This document shows, one piece after another, positions 26,549 through 35,400 of a DNA stretch of 41,797 bases. Source of the stretch: a virus; the IMG/VR virus record IMGVR_UViG_3300011116_000325, positions 1 through 41,797 of that record; one strand, written 5' to 3'. The translations under genes and the position numbers were made by a program. The notes under the pieces are model-generated. The model was not told the origin of the DNA and did no database searches. It was given only the letters and a program-made list of their open reading frames with translations. Every line of letters starts with the position of its first letter. The stretch's first letter is position 1.

Positions 26549-28438
26549 TTGGAAAGAAATCTAACCCCCGAAGAAGCCAGGAAAGAACTAATCAACTTGG
26601 TGCGCCAAGGGCGCACTATTGCCGATGCCCTCAAGGTTATTGGTCGTTCTCGTTCTTGGTATGACACCCAGAGGCGCGAAGCTGAAGGCTTCGCTGCCTA
26701 TATAGATAACGCTCGGTTAAGAACCTCCGACCTCGCCGACGAAGCTCGGTCTGGTCTATCTGACTTTGCGGAGTTTTCTGAGAAATACCTGGGAGCCAAA
26801 GTTTGGGACCACATGCTTAACGTGGTCGATATGTTGGAAGGTAAAGAACCTCGTTGGTTACATCCAGCGATGACTTACGAAAAAGGGTCGGCGGGTCTAT
26901 CCCGCCTCTTGGTAAATGTTCCACCAAACCATGCCAAGACTATGACCATCACGATTAACTACGTTACCTACCGCGTAGTCAAAAATCCCAACATCAACGT
27001 GATTGTTATTTCCAAAACCCAAGAGCAGGCTAAGAAGTTTCTTTATGCTATCAAGCAACGCCTGACTCATCCTCGGTATGCAGACCTACAAGCTGCCTTT
27101 GGTCCTACCGATGGTTACAAAGCTACCGCCGACATGTGGTCGGCTAACAAAGTTTATCTGGGCGCGGATGTCCGCGAATCAGATGCCAAAGACCCAACGA
27201 TTGAAGCAATCGGTATGGGCGGTCAAGTCTACGGCGCTCGCGCCGACTTAATCGTACTTGACGACGTGGTCACTCTCTCTAACGCGGGAGAGTGGGCTAA
27301 GCAACAAGAATGGATTCGACAAGAAGTTGCCTCTCGTCTACCACCAGGCGGGGGTCAGCTTCTTGTTGTCGGAACTCGCGTATCTGCAACCGACTTATAT
27401 AAAGAACTTCGCAACACTCAACATTACACGGACGGAATCGTACCGTGGTCATATTTGTCCATGCCTGCCGTATTAGAATACGCAGACGACCCGAAGGATT
27501 GGAAAACCCTTTGGGGCAAGTCAGAGCAACCGCTTACTGAGGATGATACCCCAGATGAGAATGGTTACTTTGACCGATGGACTGGACCGCGTCTTACTGC
27601 GGTCCGCAATGAGGCTGGTCCTTCCAAATGGTCTTTGGTTTACCAGAACCTCGATATCGCAGAGAATGCAATCTTCGACCCGATGTGCGTTAGAGGCGCA
27701 GTCAACGGAATGAGAAAATCGGGTGCGTTAGTTGCAGGCGCTGCGGGTCATCCTGAAAATGCACAGAACTTCTATCGCATTATTGGTATAGACCCAGCCA
27801 TGTCTGGTGACACGGCAGCAGTTGCTTACGCAGTCGACCGCAGAACACACAAGCGCTATGTCATGGACGTTCACGTCATGAGCAGCCCCACACCTGCAGC
27901 GATTCGGTCTTTGATTCGAGAATGGACAGATGCCTACAAGCCTCATACTGTCATCGTTGAATCCAACGCATTTCAGCTTTTCTTGACCCAAGACGAGGAG
28001 ATTAGAAACTTCTTGTCTACCCGCGGTATTAACTACCGCCCACACTACACAGGTAATAATAAACAAGACCCAGAGTTTGGTGTAGCTTCTCTGGCTCCGT
28101 TGTTCGGAACCGTTATTAAACGTGACGGTAACAATAACAACTTAAAGCATGCTGGCGATAACATGATTGAGTTACCAGATGCTTCACGTAATGAACATAT
28201 CAAAAAGTTAATAGAACAATTGGTTGTTTGGCAACCAGGAGTTCAAGGCAAGAGATTAAAGATGGACGCTGTAATGGCGCTCTGGTTTTGTGAAATCGTA
28301 GCCCGCGATGTTTTATTAACTTCAGCAAATGTACCAAACTTTTTGAAAAACGAATTTACACCTCAGAAGCAAATTGAAGATAGGTACATTGTAAACCTAG
28401 ATGATTTAGCTGCTGCACAGCGAATAGCGAGATTGTGA
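26549..28438 (+). CDS. terL: Terminase large subunit with fused N-terminal HTH
   Basis: 629 residues, TTG start directly after ggagaag. Residues about 6-50 form a helix-turn-helix with IADALKVIGRSRSWYDTQRR, as in terminase small subunits. The ATPase shows VPPNHAKTM (124-132, Walker A-like), DLIVLDDV (233-240, Walker B) and VVGTRVS (273-279, coupling motif). The RNase-H-type nuclease has IIGIDPAMSGD (Asp415), VIVESNAF (Glu471) and MDAVMALWF near the end. Packages DNA with the portal. No separate small subunit is seen. Stop overlaps the portal start region. Confidence 0.93.
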   Translation: MERNLTPEEARKELINLVRQGRTIADALKVIGRSRSWYDTQRREAEGFAAYIDNARLRTSDLADEARSGLSDFAEFSEKYLGAKVWDHMLNVVDMLEGKEPRWLHPAMTYEKGSAGLSRLLVNVPPNHAKTMTITINYVTYRVVKNPNINVIVISKTQEQAKKFLYAIKQRLTHPRYADLQAAFGPTDGYKATADMWSANKVYLGADVRESDAKDPTIEAIGMGGQVYGARADLIVLDDVVTLSNAGEWAKQQEWIRQEVASRLPPGGGQLLVVGTRVSATDLYKELRNTQHYTDGIVPWSYLSMPAVLEYADDPKDWKTLWGKSEQPLTEDDTPDENGYFDRWTGPRLTAVRNEAGPSKWSLVYQNLDIAENAIFDPMCVRGAVNGMRKSGALVAGAAGHPENAQNFYRIIGIDPAMSGDTAAVAYAVDRRTHKRYVMDVHVMSSPTPAAIRSLIREWTDAYKPHTVIVESNAFQLFLTQDEEIRNFLSTRGINYRPHYTGNNKQDPEFGVASLAPLFGTVIKRDGNNNNLKHAGDNMIELPDASRNEHIKKLIEQLVVWQPGVQGKRLKMDAVMALWFCEIVARDVLLTSANVPNFLKNEFTPQKQIEDRYIVNLDDLAAAQRIARL

Positions 28439-28440
28439 TA

Positions 28441-30204
28441 ATGAAAGAACTTGTACACGCATATGAGCAATTAAAAGCTCGTAATGCTGAGCGCGATAAG
28501 CGCATGCGCGAAGTCGCATTGGTCCGTTCAGGTAACGCCGACCAAGTGTTTCGCGGTTTGTTCCCAGAGGGAACATGGTCTAGACCTATCATCGCCAACC
28601 TTATTGACGTGGTTGCTCGTGATGTTTCTGAGCAGGCAGGTGTACTACCTACCATAACGGCTGCTGGAGATTCATCCCTTGATGATTCACAGCGTACCAA
28701 GGCTGATAAGAGAACTAAGATTGCAAATTATTATGTTGCTTCATCTCGTCTTGGAACAGAGCTACTGCGTGGCGCAGACCAGTTAGGAACTTATGGCTTC
28801 TGTATATTCAGAGTCGAACCTAACTTCAAGGAAAATAGACCGCATATCCATGTAGAAAACTCTATGGGTGCGTATTACGACATGGACAGGTTTGGGGAAG
28901 TATCTGTCTATTGCCGTTCGTATTATCGTAAGGCTGGCGATTTAGCAGCCAAGTTCCCAGAACTAGCAGACAAGATTTTGCAGACAACTGCGTTTGGTCG
29001 TACAGACAGTAATGAACTACTTGAGGTGGTTCGTTGGACTGACAAGAATCGCACCGTAATGTTTATTCCAAGTCGTGGAGGTGCAGTACTTGCCGAAACA
29101 TCAAATAAACTCGGTCGAGTCCCAGTTGCGATTGCTCAGCGTCCTTCGCTTGACGGCGAAGTCCGAGGCTCGTTCGACGACGTACTACCAGTATATGCAG
29201 CCAAGGCGCGTCTTGCTCTTCTTACTATGGAAGCTGTTCAAAAATCTGTTGAAGCTCCTCTTGCTTTGCCTACTGACGTTACTCAGCTATCCGTTGGTCC
29301 TGATTCAGTTATACGTTCTAACTCCCCTGAGAAGATTCGTCGTATCAATCTGGATGTACCTCAGTTCGCTTTTGCGGAGAACAATGTTCTAGCAGATGAA
29401 ATGAAACTAGGAACTCGCTTTCCTCAAGCACGTGCAGGACAAGCAGAAGGTTCTATTGTTACTGGTCAAGGTGTCAAGGCACTTATGGCTGGGTTCGATT
29501 CACAAATCAAAGTTATTCAATCAATCCTTGGCGAAGCAATTGGCGAAGCTATCTCTATCGCGTTTGCTACTGATGAGGCATACTTCCCAACGCTATCTCG
29601 TGAAGTATCTGCAACAGCCAATGGCGTTCCATACAAATTAAAATACAAACCATCAATCGATATCAACGGCAATTATGGCGTAACAGTTGAATACGGATTG
29701 ATGGCAGGACTTGACCCTAACCGAGCACTGGTATGGGGTCTGCAAGCACGTGGCGATAAACTCATTTCACGAGGAATGCTACGTCGTAATTTACCAATTT
29801 CGCTCAACGCTGGAGAAGAAGAGCGGGCAATTGACATCGAAGAGATGCGTGATTCATTGAAAGCATCTATTTCACAACTTGCTGCAGCGATTCCACAAAT
29901 GGTTTCGCAAGGTCAAGACCCAATGTCACTTGTTGAAAAGATGGCAACAGTTATCGATGAACGTAAGAAAGGCACACCACTTGAAGAAGCGGTAGCCAAA
30001 GCGTTCAAGCCAGAACCAGCACCACAAGCAACACAAGCACCACAAGCGCCAGAAATGGCGCAACCAGAACAGCCAATGGGCATAGGTGGCGAAATGCCAC
30101 AGATGCCACAAGGCAGACCAGCAATGCAAGAGTTGTTAGCAGGTCTAACTGGTTCAGGCAATCCAGTACTCGCAGGTCGAGTAACTCGACAAATACCAGC
30201 ATAA
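28441..30204 (+). CDS. Portal protein
   Basis: 587 residues from ATG 28441; a GTG at 28435 would add two. It follows terminase directly. The N-terminal helices (VHAYEQLKARNAERDKRM), LLRGADQLGTYGFCIFRVEP, a stem-like KLGTRFPQARAGQAEGSIVT with GQGVKALMAGFDSQI, and the helical crown region are typical of portal subunits. The C-terminus is Pro/Gln/Met-rich and low complexity. Forms the dodecameric DNA entry ring. Confidence 0.85.
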   Translation: MKELVHAYEQLKARNAERDKRMREVALVRSGNADQVFRGLFPEGTWSRPIIANLIDVVARDVSEQAGVLPTITAAGDSSLDDSQRTKADKRTKIANYYVASSRLGTELLRGADQLGTYGFCIFRVEPNFKENRPHIHVENSMGAYYDMDRFGEVSVYCRSYYRKAGDLAAKFPELADKILQTTAFGRTDSNELLEVVRWTDKNRTVMFIPSRGGAVLAETSNKLGRVPVAIAQRPSLDGEVRGSFDDVLPVYAAKARLALLTMEAVQKSVEAPLALPTDVTQLSVGPDSVIRSNSPEKIRRINLDVPQFAFAENNVLADEMKLGTRFPQARAGQAEGSIVTGQGVKALMAGFDSQIKVIQSILGEAIGEAISIAFATDEAYFPTLSREVSATANGVPYKLKYKPSIDINGNYGVTVEYGLMAGLDPNRALVWGLQARGDKLISRGMLRRNLPISLNAGEEERAIDIEEMRDSLKASISQLAAAIPQMVSQGQDPMSLVEKMATVIDERKKGTPLEEAVAKAFKPEPAPQATQAPQAPEMAQPEQPMGIGGEMPQMPQGRPAMQELLAGLTGSGNPVLAGRVTRQIPA

Positions 30205-30213
30205 GGAGAAAAA

Positions 30214-30363
30214 ATGTTTGGAAAGCAAGGTAAGCCAGCTAAGGCTCCAGTACACCCAGGACACTCAGGCAAGAAGTCTGGTGGCAAGGGCGTAGGACTT
30301 GGACAAAATGCAAAGCCTGCTGCTCTTAAGGGCATCAAAGGCAACAACAACAAGCTTAAGTAA
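30214..30363 (+). CDS. Tiny Lys/Gly-rich protein
   Basis: 49 residues with strong ribosome site (aaggag). MFGKQGKPAKAPVHPGHSG, then KKSGGKGVGLGQNAKPAALK. Highly basic and disordered; may pack with DNA in the virion. Lies between portal and the histone-like LysM gene. Confidence 0.7.
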   Translation: MFGKQGKPAKAPVHPGHSGKKSGGKGVGLGQNAKPAALKGIKGNNNKLK

Positions 30364-30371
30364 GGATAATC

Positions 30372-31880
30372 ATGGCGAAGAAACCATACAAATATCGCCA
30401 AGCCAGAAAAGACGCTAAGACTGCAGCAAAGAGAGCTTTTCCAGGAAAAGTAAAAGCTGTACGCAAAGACATCACAGGCAAAATTACTGCTGAAGATAGA
30501 CTAGCTCTTAAGGACATGGCTGATACTGCCAAGAAAGAACTTGGCAAGAAGGCTTATCTAAGCAGAGCTGAATACGATGCTATGCAACAGAAGGAACTTG
30601 ATAAGTTCCGTCAGTCTATGGCAGATGAATTTGGCGAATACGCTGGCAAGAAAGCAGGAGGCGACGAAGCACCTGCCAAGAAAGCCCCAGCAAAGAAAGC
30701 TGCTGTCAAAAAAGCTGCTGCTGCTATTGAAAAGAAAGCACCAGTAAAAAAGGCTGCAGTTAAAAAGGCTGCTGTCAAACCAACTAAGACTTTTGGTGAA
30801 ATATCCAAGTCAGTTACTGCAGCAAAAGAGCCAGTAAAGAAGGCTGCGCCTTCAAAGACCATGACTCGTGCAGAGAAGTCTGCTGCTAATAAGGCTGCAT
30901 GGAAGAACATGACTCCCGCAGAACGCAAGAACTGGTCAGCTACTAAGCCAGGCGCTAAAGGCGAAGTTCTTATTCAAGGTAAGAAATACGATGTTGCCAG
31001 CGGTGCTGCCGATAAGAAAATGAATGAACTTGCAAAAACGCAGACACCAAAAAATCCTTCTGCTACAAAGCGTCCAACACTTGCAGATTTGAAACGTAAT
31101 GAAGCCAAAGGTCTTGAAGAAGCTAAAAAGCGCGTAGCAGCTAAAGCTGCTGCAGCTAAGCCACGTACAAAAATTACTGTAGATTCAAAAGCACCATCTA
31201 CTGCTAAACCAACTGCTGGTCAAGCAGCTTTGAAAGACATGGAAGCAAAAGCTAAAGCTAAGGTTGCAGCTAAAAAAGCTACACCAAAGTTTAGACGAAT
31301 CAAAGGTGCAGGAAAAGCAGGTATTGTTGGAGCAGCCGTTGGTGAAGTAGTTAGCTTAGCTAAAGGTTCAACCAAAAAAGACTTTAATGAAATCAATCGT
31401 CTTGAGCAAAAGCTTGCTGACATTACTGGCAAGGGTAAAAGTAAGGTAACTGCAGGTCGCCAAGGAGCGCAACAGCAATTATCTCAACTTGCATCACTAG
31501 CATCAATGGGTATTGTAGGCAAGACTCGTCGTCAACGTATGGACGAACTTAATGCTCTTATTGCCAAGGCTGAAAAGAAGAACGCACCTAAAGAACTTCG
31601 CTATGGCAAGGATGGCTCATCACTTGTACCAGGAACTGCAGCATATAAGGCTGGTTCTAAGACAAGACCAACAGTAACTTCTACTGGCGGTGGTTCAACA
31701 ACTAAAGTTGATAGCCGATATACCGTGAAGAAGGGCGATACCTTGTCAGGTATTGCAAAGACTGCAGGATTATCTTTAGCAGAACTTCGTGCAGCAAACC
31801 CTGACATTATGAAGAAAAAGAAGTACAAGCAAGGCAACATGATTTGGTCAGGAACAAAGGTCAATATTCCAAAGAAGTAG
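30372..31880 (+). CDS. Histone-H1-like Lys/Ala-rich protein with C-terminal LysM
   Basis: 502 residues. Very basic; about 93-140 consists of PAKKA, AVKKA and APVKKA repeats like histone H1 tails or AlgP. A low-complexity Lys/Ala region continues to about 300. The last about 55 residues form a LysM domain: YTVKKGDTLSGIAKTAGLSL, ELRAANPDI, MIWSGTKVNIPKK. DNA-binding tail plus wall-binding module in a late gene suggests an internal protein ejected with DNA. Ribosome site aaggat. Confidence 0.8.
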   Translation: MAKKPYKYRQARKDAKTAAKRAFPGKVKAVRKDITGKITAEDRLALKDMADTAKKELGKKAYLSRAEYDAMQQKELDKFRQSMADEFGEYAGKKAGGDEAPAKKAPAKKAAVKKAAAAIEKKAPVKKAAVKKAAVKPTKTFGEISKSVTAAKEPVKKAAPSKTMTRAEKSAANKAAWKNMTPAERKNWSATKPGAKGEVLIQGKKYDVASGAADKKMNELAKTQTPKNPSATKRPTLADLKRNEAKGLEEAKKRVAAKAAAAKPRTKITVDSKAPSTAKPTAGQAALKDMEAKAKAKVAAKKATPKFRRIKGAGKAGIVGAAVGEVVSLAKGSTKKDFNEINRLEQKLADITGKGKSKVTAGRQGAQQQLSQLASLASMGIVGKTRRQRMDELNALIAKAEKKNAPKELRYGKDGSSLVPGTAAYKAGSKTRPTVTSTGGGSTTKVDSRYTVKKGDTLSGIAKTAGLSLAELRAANPDIMKKKKYKQGNMIWSGTKVNIPKK

Positions 31881-31888
31881 GTAAATAA

Positions 31889-32305
31889 ATGTCAATGATG
31901 CAACCTTCGGGTCCAGGTAAGTTCGCTAAGCGAACCGACCGCCAGGGCGCAAAACAACTTCCTAATGCTGCCTATGGCGAGCAAAGAGATTTTCAGGCTC
32001 AACAGGCTGCTGCACCAATGGCTAAAACACCTACACCGCAAATGCCACGTATTAATCCGATGGCAGGCGTAGTACCTTTGACAGCGCCCACCCAGCGTCC
32101 AGATGAACCTGTGACTGCTGGTGTGGACGTTGGTCCTGGTCCTGGTAGAGAAATGCTAGGACTAAAAAGTCCAATCGATAATCAATTAAAAGATTTATCA
32201 AAGTTGGCTAAATACATGCCATTGATGGCACAGTTTGCGGATTCTCCAGAATCTTCTGGAACTATGAAAGCTTTCGTTAAGTATTTACGGAGTCAAGCAG
32301 AATGA
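31889..32305 (+). CDS. Pro/Met-rich virion-module protein
   Basis: 138 residues, disordered N-terminal 100 with many Pro, Gln and Met (AQQAAAPMAKTPTPQMPRIN), then a helical end (LKDLSKLAKYMPLMAQFADS). Stop overlaps the next start (ATGA). Unknown role; position suggests an internal or assembly protein. Confidence 0.7.
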   Translation: MSMMQPSGPGKFAKRTDRQGAKQLPNAAYGEQRDFQAQQAAAPMAKTPTPQMPRINPMAGVVPLTAPTQRPDEPVTAGVDVGPGPGREMLGLKSPIDNQLKDLSKLAKYMPLMAQFADSPESSGTMKAFVKYLRSQAE

Positions 32306-32478
32306 AGATACTCAAGAAGTTCGAAGAGAACCTTGAATACCTTGGATTTGAAATGGCTCCAGTTGCTTGGGATTTAGCCAAGTTCCCCTTTGAATCCGAC
32401 GATGACCGAATTTCAGTATTAGAGGAACTAACGGCTAAGGAGGCTGCACCTAATGTCCCTAACAGAATGGTGGAGTGA
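32302..32478 (+). CDS. Small acidic protein
   Basis: 58 residues: MKILKKFEENLEYLGFEMAP, VAWDLAKFPFESDDDRISVL. Coupled by ATGA to the preceding gene, and its last 26 bp overlap the giant gene. No family recognised. Confidence 0.65.
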   Translation: MKILKKFEENLEYLGFEMAPVAWDLAKFPFESDDDRISVLEELTAKEAAPNVPNRMVE

Positions 32479-35400
32479 CCCATCTGTAGCCAGTGACCCT
32501 ACTAAAGAACCAAAACTTTCCAAGGTAGATAAGTTCAAAAAAGATACAACTAAAGTAGGAAAAGCAGAACAAGCAATTGTCCCTAAAGTAATGGGAGCAA
32601 TTGAAGCTGGTTCAAAAAAACCAATTCTTGGCAGGATTATTAATCCAGCTATGGCAGCACTTAGTTTTGTTGGCGAAAAAATTGTACAGCCAGTAACTCA
32701 AACTGTTTCTGCTGCTCTACTTACACCTCAAGCTATGGCTAAAGGCAAGGGTGGCATTACTGAAAGTTATCGTTTCTCAAAGAAACAAGCCGAAAAGATT
32801 TCTATGGGACAGGCAGCAGCTAGCGCTGTTGGTAAGATTACATCTCCTGTTCTTGGTGATGTAACTAATGCTACATTCCTTGACAAAGACTTTGATGTAT
32901 TTGATGAACGCCAACGTGATAAAGCATTCCGTGATGAATGGGCTGGAATTTTAGCCTCTGGTGTTACTGACTTAGCACTTGCTGCTCTTGGCAGCAAAGG
33001 TGCTGGCTTTGCCGTACGCGGTGCTGCAAAGAAAGTTGTAGGTCCAAAACGTCTTGCTACCACAGACGACATGGATGTATTTAGAAGCGAACTTGATGAG
33101 ATTGTTGCACAGAAGGCTTTGCCTGTAGAACAACAGACTAAGACTGGTCTATCCGTACTTGTAGATGACGCAGTCAATGAAACAGATTTAACTAAGCTTG
33201 CATCAAACCCACTTGTATCCGAAACATCTAATCCTTATAGAACAGCAACAATCCTATCTAGATTAGATAACCACCAGGATGTAGCAGATTATCTGCTTGC
33301 TGAACGTGGTGATACTGCTGCATTCCAACGATTCTTTGAACGTAATCCACTTGCAGCAGACCATCTTGATAACTATGGAATTACTGCTACAACACCGATT
33401 GATAATTTTGCAAACATCGGATTAGATGCACTAGACCCAGCTCTTACATCTAGATATCAAAAGATTATTGATGCTGTTAAAGTAGAAGACCCTAACTTTG
33501 CTCGCGCTTTAGATGACTTCATGGAAAAGGCGCAGATGGGTGTTATCGAAAGCTACCGCCCAGGACGCTATGCAGCGCTAGAGCAAATTGGTTTAGCCAA
33601 GAAGAAGATACAATCACAGGCTTTATACGGCGACCTTAAGATGTTTGGTCAAGATGCCGACGGTGGTTGGAAAACTCAGGTTTACCAAACAGGTGTCTAC
33701 GATAGAGCCGTACGTGTTATTGCATGGACTGGCTCAGGTCGTCCACAAGGGTACATTAATATTTCTAACCCACGTAAGTTTGAAGCAGCCAACGATTTAT
33801 TATCTGACCTAAACCGTCTTCAGTTCCTTAAGGGAGTAGAAGGCGCTCAGTACAAGCGTCGCATGGTCGAGATGTTCCTTGATGCACAAAGCGATACACA
33901 ACGTGCTATTGCACTTGGTCGCATTGAAGAAAGCGTCATGGGTCGTCTTGCCAAGCATTACGGCATTACAGATATGCAAGATATTGCCAGCACTAAAGAT
34001 GCTGTCAACCAGATTAAAAACTGGCATATCCGTATGAACCAAAGTCGTGATAGCATTAAAGAGTATGCTGTTAAGAATGGTTTTGTTCCAGACGAAAACG
34101 GCGGAATTAACGTACAAAACTTCTTGTCTGTATCTAATGAAGCACAGAATCTTCCAATGCTTGACTTCCGCAGACTTGAAACTGAAGTTATCTTCAACGC
34201 ACGTCGCGTTGCAGGCAAAGGTGCAAAGGTTACCCAAGGTCAGTTCTATGGCGCTGTAGCGTCTAGAACCGCTATGAATGTTGGTCAGTTCCTTGACTTA
34301 GCCAACATGGTATTCAGCAACTTGAACCTACTTCGTCTTGCATACATACCAAAAAACTCAATGGTAGACCCATTTGCTCGTGCAAGCATGGCTCTTGAGT
34401 CAATGGAACTTATTAAGAATGCAATCCCTGGCGTAGATAATGTTATCTACAATACTGGTCTTCTAAAAGAATCTGCTAAAAAATGGAAACCAGGCAGCCC
34501 AGCTGCCAATGCTCGTAAGCAAGCTAAGTCTGCACAGTTTCGTGTAGAAAAGTACCGAGCAGACCTAGAACCTAAGATTACAGACCACGCAAAAGCCGAA
34601 GCTCTTTATGATGACTTAGACAAGTCATTGACAAAACTTACTGCAGCTCGTGACAAAGCCAAAGCTAAGGCAATGAAAAGCAATGATGTCAATGTCCAAA
34701 ATAAGTATTATGAACTTGAAGATAAGGTAACAGAGTTACAGTCTAAGGTTGATGACGCATTTGATGAGATGAGTCGCCTTGCTGATTATATTAACGGCAC
34801 TGCAAAACTTATCCAACGTGAACGTAAAGACTGGGCAGAGTTTGCCAATGCTCAAGGAGATTTGAAACAAAAGAAACTTCTTGGTCAAGATGCTGAAGTT
34901 ATTGAAGTTAACGGTCAGACATACACACTTCAAGGATTAGCTGACCCTAACGTCCGTGGTGCTAGCGCATACATGTCAGAAATTGACACCGCTACAAACT
35001 TTTATGCAGCATCAATGCAGTCAGAAATCTCAAGAAGACTTCGTGCAGACGGTGCTCGCTTTGTAAAGATTCCTCGCAAGAATCGTGAAGAGTATATGAA
35101 TGCGTTGGCACATATTGCTAACCGTCAAATTCGTAACGAGCTTGATTTGCCAGTCGGATGGATGATGAAGGGCGAAAAGTCCAACGCTGAAATAGTACAA
35201 TGGTTATACAGTCCAGCTGGTAAAGAATACAGACTTCGTATTCAAGACCGTTTTGGTGATGATATGGAAGCTTGGGCAGCGCAGACAAGAGAAAAACTCT
35301 ATGCAATGTATCCAGACCCAGACCTTCGTAAAATTATTACAGAACGTCCAGTGACTTACCAAGAAGTAGATGCAATGCTTTATGGCAGAACAGACCTACT

